The notes under the pieces were generated by a model. It was not told where the DNA came from. It saw only the letters and a program-made list of their open reading frames with translations, and searched no databases. DNA of 64,000 nucleotides from contig NC_133526.1 in NCBI RefSeq assembly GCF_048544455.1, forward strand, positions 1,566,001 to 1,630,000, read 5' to 3'. A program made the translations under genes and the position numbers. This stretch comes from Silene latifolia (lineage: Eukaryota; Streptophyta; Magnoliopsida; Caryophyllales; Caryophyllaceae). Positions 34,163 to 44,763 of this stretch are shown piece after piece; the stretch's first letter is position 1, and each line of letters opens with the position of its first letter.

Positions 34163-37100
34163 GCCGGTCCCAAGCCCGGATAAAGGAGGAGGGTTGCGGT
34201 AGGTCTGTGGCAGCCAGCATAAAAACTTAGTCACATTTTATGGACATGAATCGGAATTTGAACATCGTTGGGGCGTCTCCTCAGAAGCGACGCTTGCCGC
34301 ACTTCTTAGACCGGGTGTAGTGATAAGTATGTGAGGGTTGCTAGGTCGTCGCCCGGAAGCGACGCGCCATCTTTACATCTGGGGGTGGTGTCAAATAGGC
34401 AAGGGTGCGCTACATCTTCTAGACCCGGGTGTAGTGAAAAATATGCAAGGGTTGTTAGGTCGTCGCCCAAAAGCGGCGCGCCACCTCGAAGTATGGGTGT
34501 GGTGTCAAATAGGTTTGGATCTAGGAAGCATGGTCAAGAGCGGGTAAAGAAATCAGGACATGACTTTAGGAAGGGTAGTAGGTTACGGTTTGGTACTTGG
34601 AATGTTGGCTCTTTGACAGGAGATTAGGCGAGGTAGGGGAGGTTATGAAAAGGAGGAGAGTGCATATAATGTGTCTACAAGAGACAAAGTGGGTCGGAGA
34701 TAAAGCAAGGGTGATAGCGCCTTGGGGTTATAAGCTTTGGTACACGGGTAAAGACAAAAGTCGTAATGGAGTGGGTATTGTCATTGATAAAGATTACATT
34801 GATGATGTGGTAGAAGTATCGAGAAAGAGTGATAGGATTATGAGTATTAAGCTTGTAGTCGGGGATGAGGTGGTGACGGTTATAAGTGCTTACGCACCCC
34901 AAGTAGGTTTAGATGCTTCTTTTCGACGAGCCTTCTGGGAAGATTTGGAAGAGGTTGTAGAACGTGTCCCTATTGGAGAGAAATTGATCATTGGTGGTGA
35001 CCTCAATGGGCATGTGGGTACTAGTCGAGTTGGCTTTGAGAACATTCATGGGGGTTTTGGGTTCGGGGAGAGAAATGAAGCAGGAAGTGACATATTGGAT
35101 TTTGCTTTGGCATATGACTTGGATATAATGAACACTTGGTTCGAGAAAAGACATTCTCATTTGGTGACTTATAGAAGTGGAGGTAATGCTAGTCAAATTG
35201 ACTTCCTTTTGGTAAGGAATGTGTGGAGGAAAGAGTACACCGATTGCAAGGTCATACCCGGGGAAAGTGCCGCAACACAACATAGACTAGTGGTTCTTGA
35301 TTTTCGGGGTAAGAGAGACTTGAGGAAGAGAAAGATAATCGGTGAGGCACGGATCAAGTGGTGGAAGCTACAAGGGGGAAACCAACAAGCGTTTTTGGAT
35401 AAGGTTGGAAGTAGCGATATTTGGTCGGATTGTGAGGAGAAAGATACTGATGCAACGTGGGATAAATTGGAGCATGTTGTAAAGGAGTTGGCGAGGGAGG
35501 TATTAGGGGAATCTAAAGGGAATAGATCATCAAGTAAGGACACATCTTGGTGGAACGATGTGGTGAGACAAGCGATAAAGACTAAACGTGAATGCTATAA
35601 GGTTTTGGGGAAATGCATGAGTGATGAGAACTTTGAAAAGTACAAGGAGGCTAGACGAGCCGCTAAAAAGGCCGTACGGGATGCGAGGGCAAAAGTTAAC
35701 CAAGAAGTGTATGCCAGGTTGGACACGAGAGAAGGAGAGAAGGATATCTATAAACTGGCTCGCATAAGAGACCGAAAGACGAGAGATATTGGGAGAGTTA
35801 GGTGTGTGAAAGATATGGACGACAAGGTTCTGGTTCAGGATAACGAGATAAAGGCTAGATGGAGTTCTTACTTTGATAATTTATTCAATGGACATCAGGA
35901 ACAAAGTTTTGGGGATGTAGAGGTAACACCAAGCATGGTTAACCGGGAATTTGTGCGTAGAATACAAAAGAGTGAAGTTAGAAAGGCGTTAAGGAAGATG
36001 GGGTCAAAGAAAGCAGAGGGACCGGATGGTATACCCATAGAAGTTTGGAGGTGCTTCGGGGAGAAAGGGATTGAATGGGTAACCATGCTCTTCAACAAGA
36101 TTTGGAGGAGCAACAAGATGCCATCGGCTTGGAGGAAAAGCACTCTTGTCCCTTTGTACAAGAACAAAGGTGATGTCCAAGAGTGTTCCAATTATCGGGG
36201 AATTAAACTTATGAGTCATACAATGAAGTTATGGGAGCGGGTAATCGAGCAAAGGCTTAGGAGATATGTAGACATCTCGGAAAACCAATTTGGATTTATG
36301 CCCGCGAGATCGACTATGGATGCGATTTTTATCATGAGACAGTTGATGGAATACCATCGGGACAAGAAGAAGGATTTGCATATGGTTTTTATTGACTTGG
36401 AAAAGGCATATGATAGGGTACCAAGAGAAGTACTTTGGTGGGCTTTGGCGAGAAAGGGTGTGTCGCGAAAATATATTGACCTCATAAAGGACATGTATGA
36501 GGGGGCTAGTGCAAGTGTTCGCACTAATGTTGGGAGAACGGAAGAATTTCCTATTACCATCGGGGTGCATCAAGGTTCCACACTTAGTCCTTTTCTCTTT
36601 GCTATAGTTATGGATGAGTTGACAAGGGATATTCAGGACGACATCCCTTGGTGTATGATGTTTGCTGATGATATTGTGTTGATTGATGAGACAAAAGAGG
36701 GGGTGGAGAGAAAGTTGGAATTGTGGAGGCGGACTTTAGAGACTCGTGGGTTCAGGTGAGCAGGAGTAAGACCGAGTATTTGAGGTGTCGATTCACTAAG
36801 GGGCGGGGTTGAGATCGACAGAGGCGGGGAGTATTATTTTCGATGGGAATGTTGTTGAGGGTTCGGATTTCTTCAGATATCTAGGATCTATTATTCAAAA
36901 GGATGGGGAGTTAGACGGAGATGTGGCTCACAGAATTAAAGCGGGATGGTTGAAATGGAAGAGTGCTTCAGGGTTTCTATGCGATAAAGATATGCCCCAA
37001 AGATTAAAGGGAAAATTTTATCGCACGGCAATTAGGCACCCTTACTACTTTACGCTCCGAGTGTTGGGCGTGAAACATTGTCACATTCAAAAGATGAGTG

Positions 37101-37848
37101 TGGCGGAGATGCGCATGTTGAGGTGGATGTGCGGACATACAAGGAAAGATCGGTTAAGGAATGAGGTGATTAGGGAAAAGGTTAAAGTGGCGCCAATAGA
37201 GGACAAGATGATGGAAAACCGACTAAGATGGTTTGGCCATGTGAGAAGGAGACCTATGGGCGCACCGGATTAGGAGGCCGGAGACTTGGAGAACAGAAAA
37301 GGTCCCTAGAGGCAGAGGAAGACCGAGACAGACATGGTTGAGAGTGATAGAGCACGATATGAGAGTTCTGGGGCTTGAGGAGAGTATGGTGACGGAGAGG
37401 GCACAATGGAGGGAAAGGATACATGTGGATTTTTAGTATTTGATGTTTTTTGACAGATTTAGTGTTTTTATTTATTTATTTAATTTAAAGAAATTTATTT
37501 ATTTATTTTTCTCTCCTTTATTACACACTTTTTCAACAACCACTTTCTTATAGATTTTACCTGGTTCATTCCGGATCCTTAACTCTATTTCGGTTTTTAA
37601 AAATCGTTTTAATCTTTTCTCTCGATTTAAATTTTAAGTTTTTATAAAAGAAAGACGGAATTCGATTTTAAAACCCCTAAGTTCACCTTGACTTTCCGTT
37701 ACATTTTCGTTCTCCCTTTTGTTTTTTATCTTCCCCTTTTTATTCGCATTTTGAGGCGTGCGTTCACCCATGGACGGTTCGAAAGGATGATTCATGTCAG
37801 CCGACCCCAAATCATTTTGGGATTAAGGCTCTGATGTTGTTGTTGTTG
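34163..37848 (+). mobile_element. RTE-clade non-LTR retrotransposon (LINE)
   Basis: An 18-bp target duplication TAGTATAGTTAATTAGTT flanks it exactly (34145-34162, 37849-37866). It begins gccggtcccaagcccggata and ends ...gggattaaggctctg plus (ttg)n, without poly(A), as in plant RTE elements. It encodes endonuclease and reverse transcriptase. It sits in the intron between the CACTA 5' leader and its transposase exon. The size (3686 bp) and both ends suggest a full-length copy. Confidence 0.93.
34331..37436 (+). pseudogene. RTE LINE endonuclease-reverse transcriptase, frameshifted
   Basis: The longest open part (34597-36759) has AP-endonuclease motifs (CLQETKW, ISAYAPQVG, GGDLNGHVG, SQIDFLLVRN). 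It also has RT motifs (KKAEGPDGIPIEVW, FIDLEKAYDRVPRE, HQGSTLSPFLFA, FADDIVLIDE). The N-terminal FGTWNVGSLTG is in another frame and joins by one missing base near 34621. A second 1-base loss near 36756 ends the frame. The C-terminal part (SIIQKDGELDGDVAHRIKAG, RRWFGHVRR-type) continues from 36809 with further shifts near 36805 and 37270, to a stop at 37436. It is inactive but recently so, since motifs are intact. Confidence 0.9.
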
Positions 37849-37942
37849 TAGTATAGTTAATTAGTTTGTATGGATTATTATTGTTAAAGGTGGTTCTATG
37901 TTTTATTGTTAAAATTATGGTTTATATATTATTTAGATTAAA

Positions 37943-38470
37943 ATGAAGAGATTGGAACGTGGATGGATGTACGAAGAAAGAGTAGATAAGAAGAGACGTC
38001 CTACCGCTAGATTTATAAAGGGGGTTCGTGGATTTATTGAATTTGCTAAACAAAATGATGAATATGATTTGGTAGAAAATAAACTTAGATGTCCTTGTAC
38101 TAAATGCAAAAACGTGAAATATCTACATGACATAGAGGTAGAAGAACATCTTTATACAAATGGATTTTGTCCAAACTATTACAATTGGATTTCTCATGGA
38201 GAAGCATATTCTCCCGAACAACCTCAAATCCAACAAAATGAGAACCCATATAGAGATATGGTTGTTGATGCCTTTGAGTCTAATATTTTCAATAATGACG
38301 ATCATCTTGCAATGAATGAAGAAGAACCACCAAATCCACAAGCAAAAGTCTTTTTTGACATGTTAAAAGCTTCTGAACAACCATTATATGAAGGGAGCAA
38401 AATGTCATTGTTACAAGCCGCCTCTAGGATAGTAACTGATAGGCAAAGTAGTCGCCAATTTGGCGACTGA
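37943..38470 (+). pseudogene. N-terminal part of a CACTA transposase (transposase-associated domain)
   Basis: A 175-residue frame starting MKRLERGWMYEERVDKKRR. It has FIKGVRGFIEFAKQND, LRCPCTKCKN, and HLYTNGFCPNYYNWISHGE, the pattern of the plant Transpos_assoc domain that opens En/Spm transposases. The ATG follows directly on a good acceptor (ttatttag at ~37937). The intron donor is probably gtataattt at ~33619. After MSLLQAASRI the frame runs into the subterminal array and stops, so the DDE region is gone. Confidence 0.85.
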
Positions 38471-38735
38471 AGGAAAAGTAGTCGCCAAATTGGCGACTGA
38501 AAATCAAAAGTGGCGACTGATTTCAGTCGCCAATTTGGCGACTACTTTGCCTATCAGTCGCCAATTTGGCTATTTGGCGACTACTTTGTCAGTCGCCAAT
38601 TTTAGCGACTGACTTCAGTCGCCCGATTTCCAATTGGCGACTAAGGGTTGCTACAGTGCGCTGGCGACCAATTTCAGTCGCCATTTTCCTTTTAGCGACT
38701 GATTTCAGTCGCCAAACGTAGTCGCCCGAAACAGG
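38444..38735. repeat. Right subterminal motif array of the CACTA element
   Basis: At least ten GTCGCC/GGCGAC words, several as the palindrome gtcgccaatttggcgac. It mirrors 33200-33375. Confidence 0.75.
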
Positions 38736-38960
38736 ATTTCTTGTAGTGTTTGAACCAAACGGCCTAGAATAGTTTGCTGATAGGGTGTCATTTTTCTTTA
38801 GAATATTTGATTATGTAGTTTGTTTTTTAATATTATTCCATAATTATGAGTTTACAAGTTATGACAAAAAGTTTGTATTTAATAATATGTGTGCAGTAGA
38901 GGAACCATGATTTTTTAGTGGGATGACAAAATTGTATGGCACTGGATTAGTAAAGCAATA

Positions 38961-39046
38961 CTCCCTCGTTCCAATTATATGTTTACTTTTTATTTTCGTT
39001 GTGAGGGGTATTTTAATAAAAGGTATACAAATGATTGGGATGGAGG
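38961..39046. mobile_element. Very short Stowaway MITE
   Basis: CTCCCTCGTTCCAATTATAT and, reversed, CCTCCATCCCAATCATTTG form the ends, with TA on each side. Only 86 bp long. Confidence 0.65.
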
Positions 39047-39096
39047 TATGCGGTTATTAATCAGCTTTCTTATTCATTGTTTCTTTTTATTTTCAG

Positions 39097-39153
39097 CCGC
39101 TACCTGTTAAGCTTGGCCCTGGAATTCTTGGCGATAAATTTGATGGTATTCAG
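39097..39153 (+). pseudogene. Isolated exon of V-ATPase catalytic subunit A
   Basis: It reads PLPVKLGPGILGDKFDGIQ between an acceptor (ttattttcag) and a donor (gtatgg). The V-ATPase subunit A family has PLSVELGPGILGxIFDGIQ at this place. No other exon of that gene is visible in the flanks, so this is a 57-bp captured or duplicated exon, not a gene. Confidence 0.65.
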
Positions 39154-39968
39154 GTATGGGGTTACTACTTGGCTGCTTGTTTAACTCTACTTTTCTATTT
39201 TCGACTACATTTCTCATCTTTTTTATTAAGCGCGTTTCGTATTTACTGAAATGAAATTATCCAATAATTTTCTACTCTTTATGCAGTTGCCAGAGAAATT
39301 TATATGGTATATGAAGTAGCTATGTGAGTAATTTAACTATTTGTGTGGTTATTTGTTAGATTAAAAATCTCTGTTAGAATTGAATTTAATCTTTTGATTA
39401 GGGCATGATTAATCCACTTTCTTAATTGGATTTAATCTTTCTCGATTTGGCGCATGGTTAGAATTTGATTTAATTTTTCCATTTATGCTTTAAGTACTTC
39501 ACCTGATGAATTACTGATATAGTGATATAGCAATATGACATTGAGAAGGATTTAGGTCAAATTGAGATTCATTATTAGGTCGTAAATCCGAATCTCACTG
39601 TATCCTTGCGATAACTCTTCATAGCATTCTGCATTATGAAATCTCCAAAAAAAACTCAGAAACTTGAATTCCATGATTTCACACATGTCGTGTTTTCTTT
39701 GCTTGCTTGTTCTTACTTTTGGCTAGTTGTAAAGGCGCTGTCTTCACTGCTGAGTCCTGGACAAGAATATAAGCCCTCTCCTGGATTCTTTCTTTTACTA
39801 GTTTGCAGATCAGGCTTTGTACAAAATCACTGCATTCGGCTGTATGAATTTAGTATTTGTTGTGAGTGTGCAGGCTCTGTAGCAACATCACATTCCCGTC
39901 ATTTGAGTTTCATTTCCTGGCTTGTTAATGCAGATTATAGTATTTTGAACCTTATTTCCGTTTGGACG
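39154..39968. other. Intron-like AT-rich DNA
   Basis: A frame from 39636 to 40058 is open but resembles a known protein only at its end (next entry). The rest looks like intron sequence. Confidence 0.35.
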
Positions 39969-40046
39969 TATCTCGTCAGTGGAAGCATGTCTGGAGATCT
40001 TCTGTGCTGGGATCCTCAAACTGGAAAGCCTCTAGGAAACCCACTT
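39969..40046 (+). pseudogene. WD40 fragment resembling Notchless
   Basis: It reads YLVSGSMSGDLLCWDPQTGK then PLGNPL. The Notchless (NLE) ribosome-biogenesis WD40 protein has HLVSGSxxGxxxCWDPxTGKxxGxPL at one blade. A single exon-sized piece is present without other blades. It is another gene scrap in the same 2.5-kb block as the V-ATPase exon. Confidence 0.6.
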
Positions 40047-40144
40047 GTGTTGAGATAGACTTAGAAAAGGTATCTCGATTTATTCTCTTAATGTTTTTAG
40101 TTTCTTCTACCTCTAGTCCATTTTTTTTTTTTGCTGCGTGTTTC

Positions 40145-41020
40145 AGGTTAAGAAATGGCTACTCAACAAATGAATCCATTTTTTTGTAGCGTCTTTCAGG
40201 TTCAGAAATGGCAACTCACCAAATGAATAAGGTTCCAAGAGTTTTGGTCGCTTCATTGTGTAAAGAACGTCTAATGTATGGCTTAGTTTCGCAGAAATTG
40301 GAATTGAAAACATGTTAACATTCTTTTATCGTAGGAGCTAATAGTGTTCTAAACTACTTTTATGAATGGATGGAATTGTAATAATTAAGTACGATATTTT
40401 TTAATTTTGGTATAATATATGGTTGTGTTTGAATTCGTGGATGTCGTGCGTATTTTTTGTATTGACAAGTGAATATTAAGGACATATATTTGTATGTCCT
40501 TGTCAGCTGTCTACTTGCTGTTGATTTTGTATAAATGTAGTGCTCGAGCAAAAGCAACCTGATTGTCCTTGTTGGCTGTCTACTTACTCTTGATTTTGTA
40601 TAAATGTAGTGGATGTATGATATTACTGTACGTTACGCATCATCAGAGGACGACATAGTAAAGGTAGCTTGATCTATTGTCTCGAACTGTTTGAATTTTT
40701 ATGTATAGATATTGTTCGTATAGAATGTCTATGTGTAGATATTGTTCGTATTTTCTAAGTGTGGCCTAATAATCCTTGTTCTTGTATGTAGTGTGTTTCA
40801 AGTTCGCAAATGACAATTGAACAAATGAACGAGGTTCGAGAGCTTTGGTCGCTTTATTGTGGAAAGAACGTCTAGAGTATGCATGATTTAGATTTCTAGA
40901 AATTGTAATTGAAAATACAGATTTTGCGTCGTAGAAGCTTGTAGTGTACATTTTAAATTATTTTGAATGGACAGAATTGTATACGCTATGATATTTTTTT
41001 GGTATAATAAATATGTAGTT
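40145..41020. repeat. Diverged duplication with ~590-bp period
   Basis: The block beginning tttcaggttcagaaatggca (40194) recurs as tttcaagttcgcaaatgaca (~40796). Both continue through caaatgaa.aaggttc, ttttggtcgct, gtaaagaacgtct and a ggtataat end. A short third start lies at 40142. No coding frame is conserved. Confidence 0.5.
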
Positions 41021-41137
41021 GTGTTTAAAATTGTTGGAAGGAATGAGATGCAGGGTTGTTATTTTTATATTGATTCATTTTGCAGGCCCCTAACAGTGTA
41101 AAAATTCACAAATAGCTTAAGAGTAAATCGTCATTCT

Positions 41138-41582
41138 GAATCATACAACATCAGTTTCATACATCAGTTTCAGACAAAACGATGTAAAATGCCATTTACA
41201 TTACATCAGTTTCAAACAAAAACCAATGTAATTGAGACACTATTAACATCGCTTTTCGCCTATAACCGATGTTAATAATATACTATTTACATCGGTTTTA
41301 GACCAAAACCGATGTAATTGAGACACTATTAACATCGCTTTTCACCTATAACCGATGTTAATAATATACTATTTACATCGGTTTTAGACCGAAACCGATG
41401 TAATTGAAACACTAGTAACATCGCTTTTACCCATAATCGATGTTAATTTTATACTATTTACATCGGTTCTGAAACCGATGTTTAGCTAAAAATACTAAAT
41501 ACGTCGCCCCCAGAAACATCGCCACAAAAGTTATGTAAATAGGGTAAAATAACCGATGTCAATGAGACTTTTTCTACTAGTG
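41138..41582 (-). mobile_element. Terminal part of a second CACTA element
   Basis: The right end reversed is CACTAGTAGAAAAAGTCTC, a CACTA terminus. Inside are ~100-bp tandem units with acatcggttt and aaccgatgt words in both orientations, the subterminal array style of CACTA elements. It ends exactly where copia-fragment sequence resumes (gaggttgtcgg, compare 6595). The opposite terminus was not found. The gene scraps at 39097 and 39969 may have been its cargo. Confidence 0.65.
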
Positions 41583-42290
41583 GAGGTTGTCGGATTATGA
41601 CAAAATAACTTGCCCTGGACTGTTCTTAATACGATAGTGAATGACATGGATGGCTGCTAGACCTGTCAAACGGGTCGGGCGGGTCGGGTCCTGACCCCCG
41701 GGTCGGGTCATACGGGTCGGGTCAGAATACGGGTCGGGTCGAATACAAGTCGGGTTATACGGGTCACGGGTCGGGTTAGGGTCAGAATACGGGTCAAGAA
41801 ATAATTTCTAACGTCTTTTTTAAACGAATTTTTTAATTAAAAAAATATTTTTTAAAAATTAAATCATATTTAAAATTAATATTTTAATCATATTCAACGT
41901 TTACATTAATTATATTGACATAATTATTAAAATAAAGTTTTTTTAATAACTATTTTATTATTAAATATTATAAAAGTTATAAAAAATTAACTTTTTAGTT
42001 GTTTTTGTAATTTTAAGTGATAAAAAAATATTTTTTTAACTATTTTTTCAAATATAATATATAAATATTAATATTTTAATAAAATTCTTGATTTACCATT
42101 GACCCAACGGGTCGACCCGTTCGGGTCAGGTCTCGACCTAAAATAATGGGTCATTTCGGGTTCGGGTCAAACGGGTCACGGGTCGAAAAAACCGGGTCTG
42201 TAACCCTAAAAATGGGTCGGACGGGCCAGATTTTCGGGTCGGGTCGAGTTTTAACAGGTCTAATGGCTGCGTTCCAACGATCAATTTTTT
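41583..42290 (-). pseudogene. Second copy of the copia RT-RNaseH fragment
   Basis: It matches 6590-6710 (aataacttgccc; gtgaatgacatggatggctg). It is truncated by the CACTA end at 41582 and split by a hAT element at 41658-42262. Confidence 0.65.
41658..42262. mobile_element. Non-autonomous hAT element
   Basis: Ends TAGACCTGTCAAACGGGTC and, reversed, TAGACCTGTTAAAACTCGAC. The 8-bp duplication ATGGCTGC flanks it (41650-41657, 42263-42270). The copy at 6660 (gatggctgcgttcc) is the empty site. Both ends are dense in cgggtc words and the centre is AT-rich. No transposase. Confidence 0.9.
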
Positions 42291-43429
42291 GGTTGCAATG
42301 TGGGCCCTCAATCCAAAATTTGATGGTCCCAACTGGCCAATTCAACTCCCAAGGAATATATTGCAATAGTACAAATATTGTGTCAGGCATTTCATTTTTG
42401 ATTGGTTGCGATGTGGGCCCTCAATCCAAAATTTTAGTACCTCCTCCCCGGTGTGGCGGCTTGCCACCATGATACAGTGGTGTGCGTAAGTAAGGGCTAA
42501 GGTGGCCGTGAGGCGGCCTAGGTTTGCCACAAGAACCACAAGCATATATTGGTGGCAATGAGATTGCTTGTCATGCAAACTACGTACTCGTATGTAGGTA
42601 TTAAAAGGTAAAGAACATGCATGGGAATTTATAGTTAGGGTTTGTCTTAGTTTATGGTTCTATATAAATTGTACATGCATGGGAATTTATAGTTAGGGTA
42701 CGTAAGGTCTTGTGAAACGTCCATGATTTTAAGCATGCAATCCCATGCAAAATGAGTACGTAGAGACAAGTTAAGACTTAAGACATGTTTGCGTAAAAGT
42801 GTAAAACAAACCGTACTCACTCTGTCCCGGCCAATTGTTTACCTTTTATTTTGACAAAAAGATTAAGGAAAGAGAAATTAACCAATTATTAAGGATTGAC
42901 TATTAATAAACCGAGTATATATAGGCATAATAACAGACACTTCAGAAACTTATAATCTACTCCTACAAGGTTGTAGTGTTGTGCCAAAGTGTAATACTTT
43001 AATTTACTATTTCCGTCTCAGTTATTTATTTACTTTTTAAATACATTGTGAGATACATTGTGAGGGGTATTTTAAAGAAAGGTAAACAAATAATTGAGAT
43101 AGAGGGAGTACAAAGTAGTAAGAATAATACACTCAACAATTAAAATAGACAAAATTATGTATTTCATTTAAGAAAGTATAACTGTATGTTACAGTACATA
43201 TTACACTTGAAGCAAAAAGATCAACTATAGAGATCATAAGAGATGATTTAAACTCAATTAAGAGTAACTTAATTGATCACCATTACAACAAACTTAATTC
43301 ATAGAAATGAATGCAAGAAGTAAATATATGAAGCGAAAAATGAGATAATATCACTAGTTTATATTATTTCGTATTTTTGACGAGCTTGTATATGTGACAA
43401 AGTATGGGAGAATAAAGTGTCTTAGGTGC
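42291..43429. other. HyPRP3 downstream region, no gene
   Basis: It is colinear with 7268-8389. The block tgggccctcaatccaaaatt is present at 42300 and 42414. A Stowaway-like relic lies at ~42998-43112. Confidence 0.5.
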
Positions 43430-44311
43430 TTAAGAGCACTGGAAGCCGGAGGAGTCGCCGGCCTTGTTGCAATAGTTTAGCACCAAGCTTAAAGATATAG
43501 GAACATTAAGGTTAATGCCTAAGACATTAGCTTTGATGGCAGTACAAAGGCATATTGCTGCGTCAAGGTCAGTCAACCCACTAAGAAGACTACAGCATTG
43601 ACTTTTTGGTGGGTCCCCAAGCACTACGCCGAGTACTCCGGGGAGGACATTAGCACATGCTGCTAACTTAAGGATGTCAATGGGGCATTTGTCACCTCCA
43701 GTTGTTGATGGTGATGGTGGTGTTATGGGTGTTGTTGGGCCGCCAATAGGGTGACCGCCAGATGATGAGGGTGATGGGGGTGTCAGAGTTGATGGTGGTG
43801 TTGGTGGTACAATTGATGGTGATGGTGGTGTTATGGGAGTTGTTGGAACACCAATGGGGTGACCGCCAGATGATGAGGGTGATGGGGGTGTCAGAGTTGA
43901 TGGTGGTGTTGGTGGTACAATTGATGGTGATGGTGGTGTTATGGGTGTTGTTGGACCGCCAATGGGGTAACTGCCAGATGATGACGGTGATGGGGGTGTT
44001 AGAGTTGATGGTGGTGTTGGTGGTACAATTGATGGTGATGGTGGTGTTATGGGTGTTGTTGGACCGCCAATGGGGTAACTGCCAGATGATGACGGTGATG
44101 GGGGTGTCAGAGTTGATGGTGGTGTTGGTCCTACAATTGATGGTGATGGTGGTGTCGGTGTCGTTGTTGGTGATGGGGGTGTTTTGGGTGTTGGGCCGCC
44201 AGTCGAGGATGGGGGTGGTGGGCAAGGAACATAGTAATTAGCACTAACCAAAGTGAAGAACATAAGGTTAAGGCATATGAGGTAAGTTAGTGTCATAGTT
44301 TGTGAAGCCAT
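43430..44311 (-). CDS. HyPRP3: hybrid proline-rich protein with expanded repeat domain, intact
   Basis: A 293-residue single-exon ORF. Signal peptide at residues 1-24 ([19 protein letters not shown]...). The proline-rich domain (~residues 28-207) has about three full tandem 36-residue units, each with [19 protein letters not shown] and [18 protein letters not shown] units of 108 bp are almost identical. The C-terminal eight-cysteine motif is complete and identical to HyPRP1 over its ~85 residues. A TATA box lies ~120 bp upstream. Compared with HyPRP1 (179 residues), the whole size difference is in the repeats. It is the only array member with both ORF and promoter intact. A secreted cell-wall role is inferred from the family. 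Confidence 0.92.
   Translation of the reverse strand: MASQTMTLTYLICLNLMFFTLVSANYYVPCPPPPSSTGGPTPKTPPSPTTTPTPPSPSIVGPTPPSTLTPPSPSSSGSYPIGGPTTPITPPSPSIVPPTPPSTLTPPSPSSSGSYPIGGPTTPITPPSPSIVPPTPPSTLTPPSPSSSGGHPIGVPTTPITPPSPSIVPPTPPSTLTPPSPSSSGGHPIGGPTTPITPPSPSTTGGDKCPIDILKLAACANVLPGVLGVVLGDPPKSQCCSLLSGLTDLDAAICLCTAIKANVLGINLNVPISLSLVLNYCNKAGDSSGFQCS
43760..44140. repeat. 108-bp coding minisatellite in HyPRP3
   Basis: Units start near 43775, 43883, 43991 and 44099 (tgtcagagttgatggtggtg or tgttagagttgatggtggtg). Differences are few (aacacc for gaccgc, gtaactgcc for gtgaccgcc), indicating recent unequal exchange in register. Confidence 0.8.
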
Positions 44312-44427
44312 ATTGAAAAGAACTAAACTTAAGCTAATAATTTGCTTTTGAGGCTAAGATACTATGAAGGATGTTTTATAAAAGCTTACAATTGGATGGA
44401 TTTGATTAATTAAGTTTAATTTTTGGT

Positions 44428-44439
44428 TTATATTTATAG
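44428..44439 (-). promoter_or_regulatory. TATA box of HyPRP3
   Basis: CTATAAATATA on the minus strand, ~120 bp before the ATG and at the same relative place as in HyPRP2. Confidence 0.6.
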
Positions 44440-44721
44440 TGAAAAACAGGAAGACTTTTCAACATAATTTATTCCGTTATAAGAAAAAATATATTTGAAA
44501 ATAGATCACTATCCTTAACTATAAACTAGTGGTCCATGTGAAGAGAGTTTTAAGTAAAATCCAGGCCCAAATGATGGACTTGGACTTTCTTACAAATATT
44601 AGTGGCCCACTTTGCGTATAATTGGGTGCAGACAGTAGATTCCTAATTGAACGGGTTGAACAAGTTATACCTAAAATTAAAATCTTGGAACGAAAGAATG
44701 ATAAGTAACTTAATTATGCTC

Positions 44722-44727
<6 letters not shown>

Positions 44728-44760
<33 letters not shown>
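44728..44760. repeat. (A)33 tract upstream of HyPRP3
   Basis: It lies at the position where the HyPRP2 upstream region has only five A, so it expanded after duplication. Confidence 0.8.

Positions 44761-44763
<3 letters not shown>

Larger units (their letters stand above)
33180..38748 (+). mobile_element. CACTA (En/Spm) element, internally deleted, carrying an RTE LINE
   Basis: Terminal inverted repeats begin CACTACAAGAAATCCTATTT and, reversed from the right, CACTACAAGAAATCCTGTTT. They continue into CGGGCGAC. A TTT duplication flanks it (33177-33179, 38749-38751). Subterminal arrays of GTCGCC/GGCGAC motifs occupy about 33200-33375 and 38444-38735. Between them lie a 5' leader, one long intron and the N-terminal part of a transposase gene that stops at the right array, so most of the catalytic region is deleted. 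Confidence 0.93.

Noticed and set aside
37933-38341. Minus-strand frames opposite the CACTA transposase fragment
   Set aside because: Shadows of the plus-strand transposase-associated domain.
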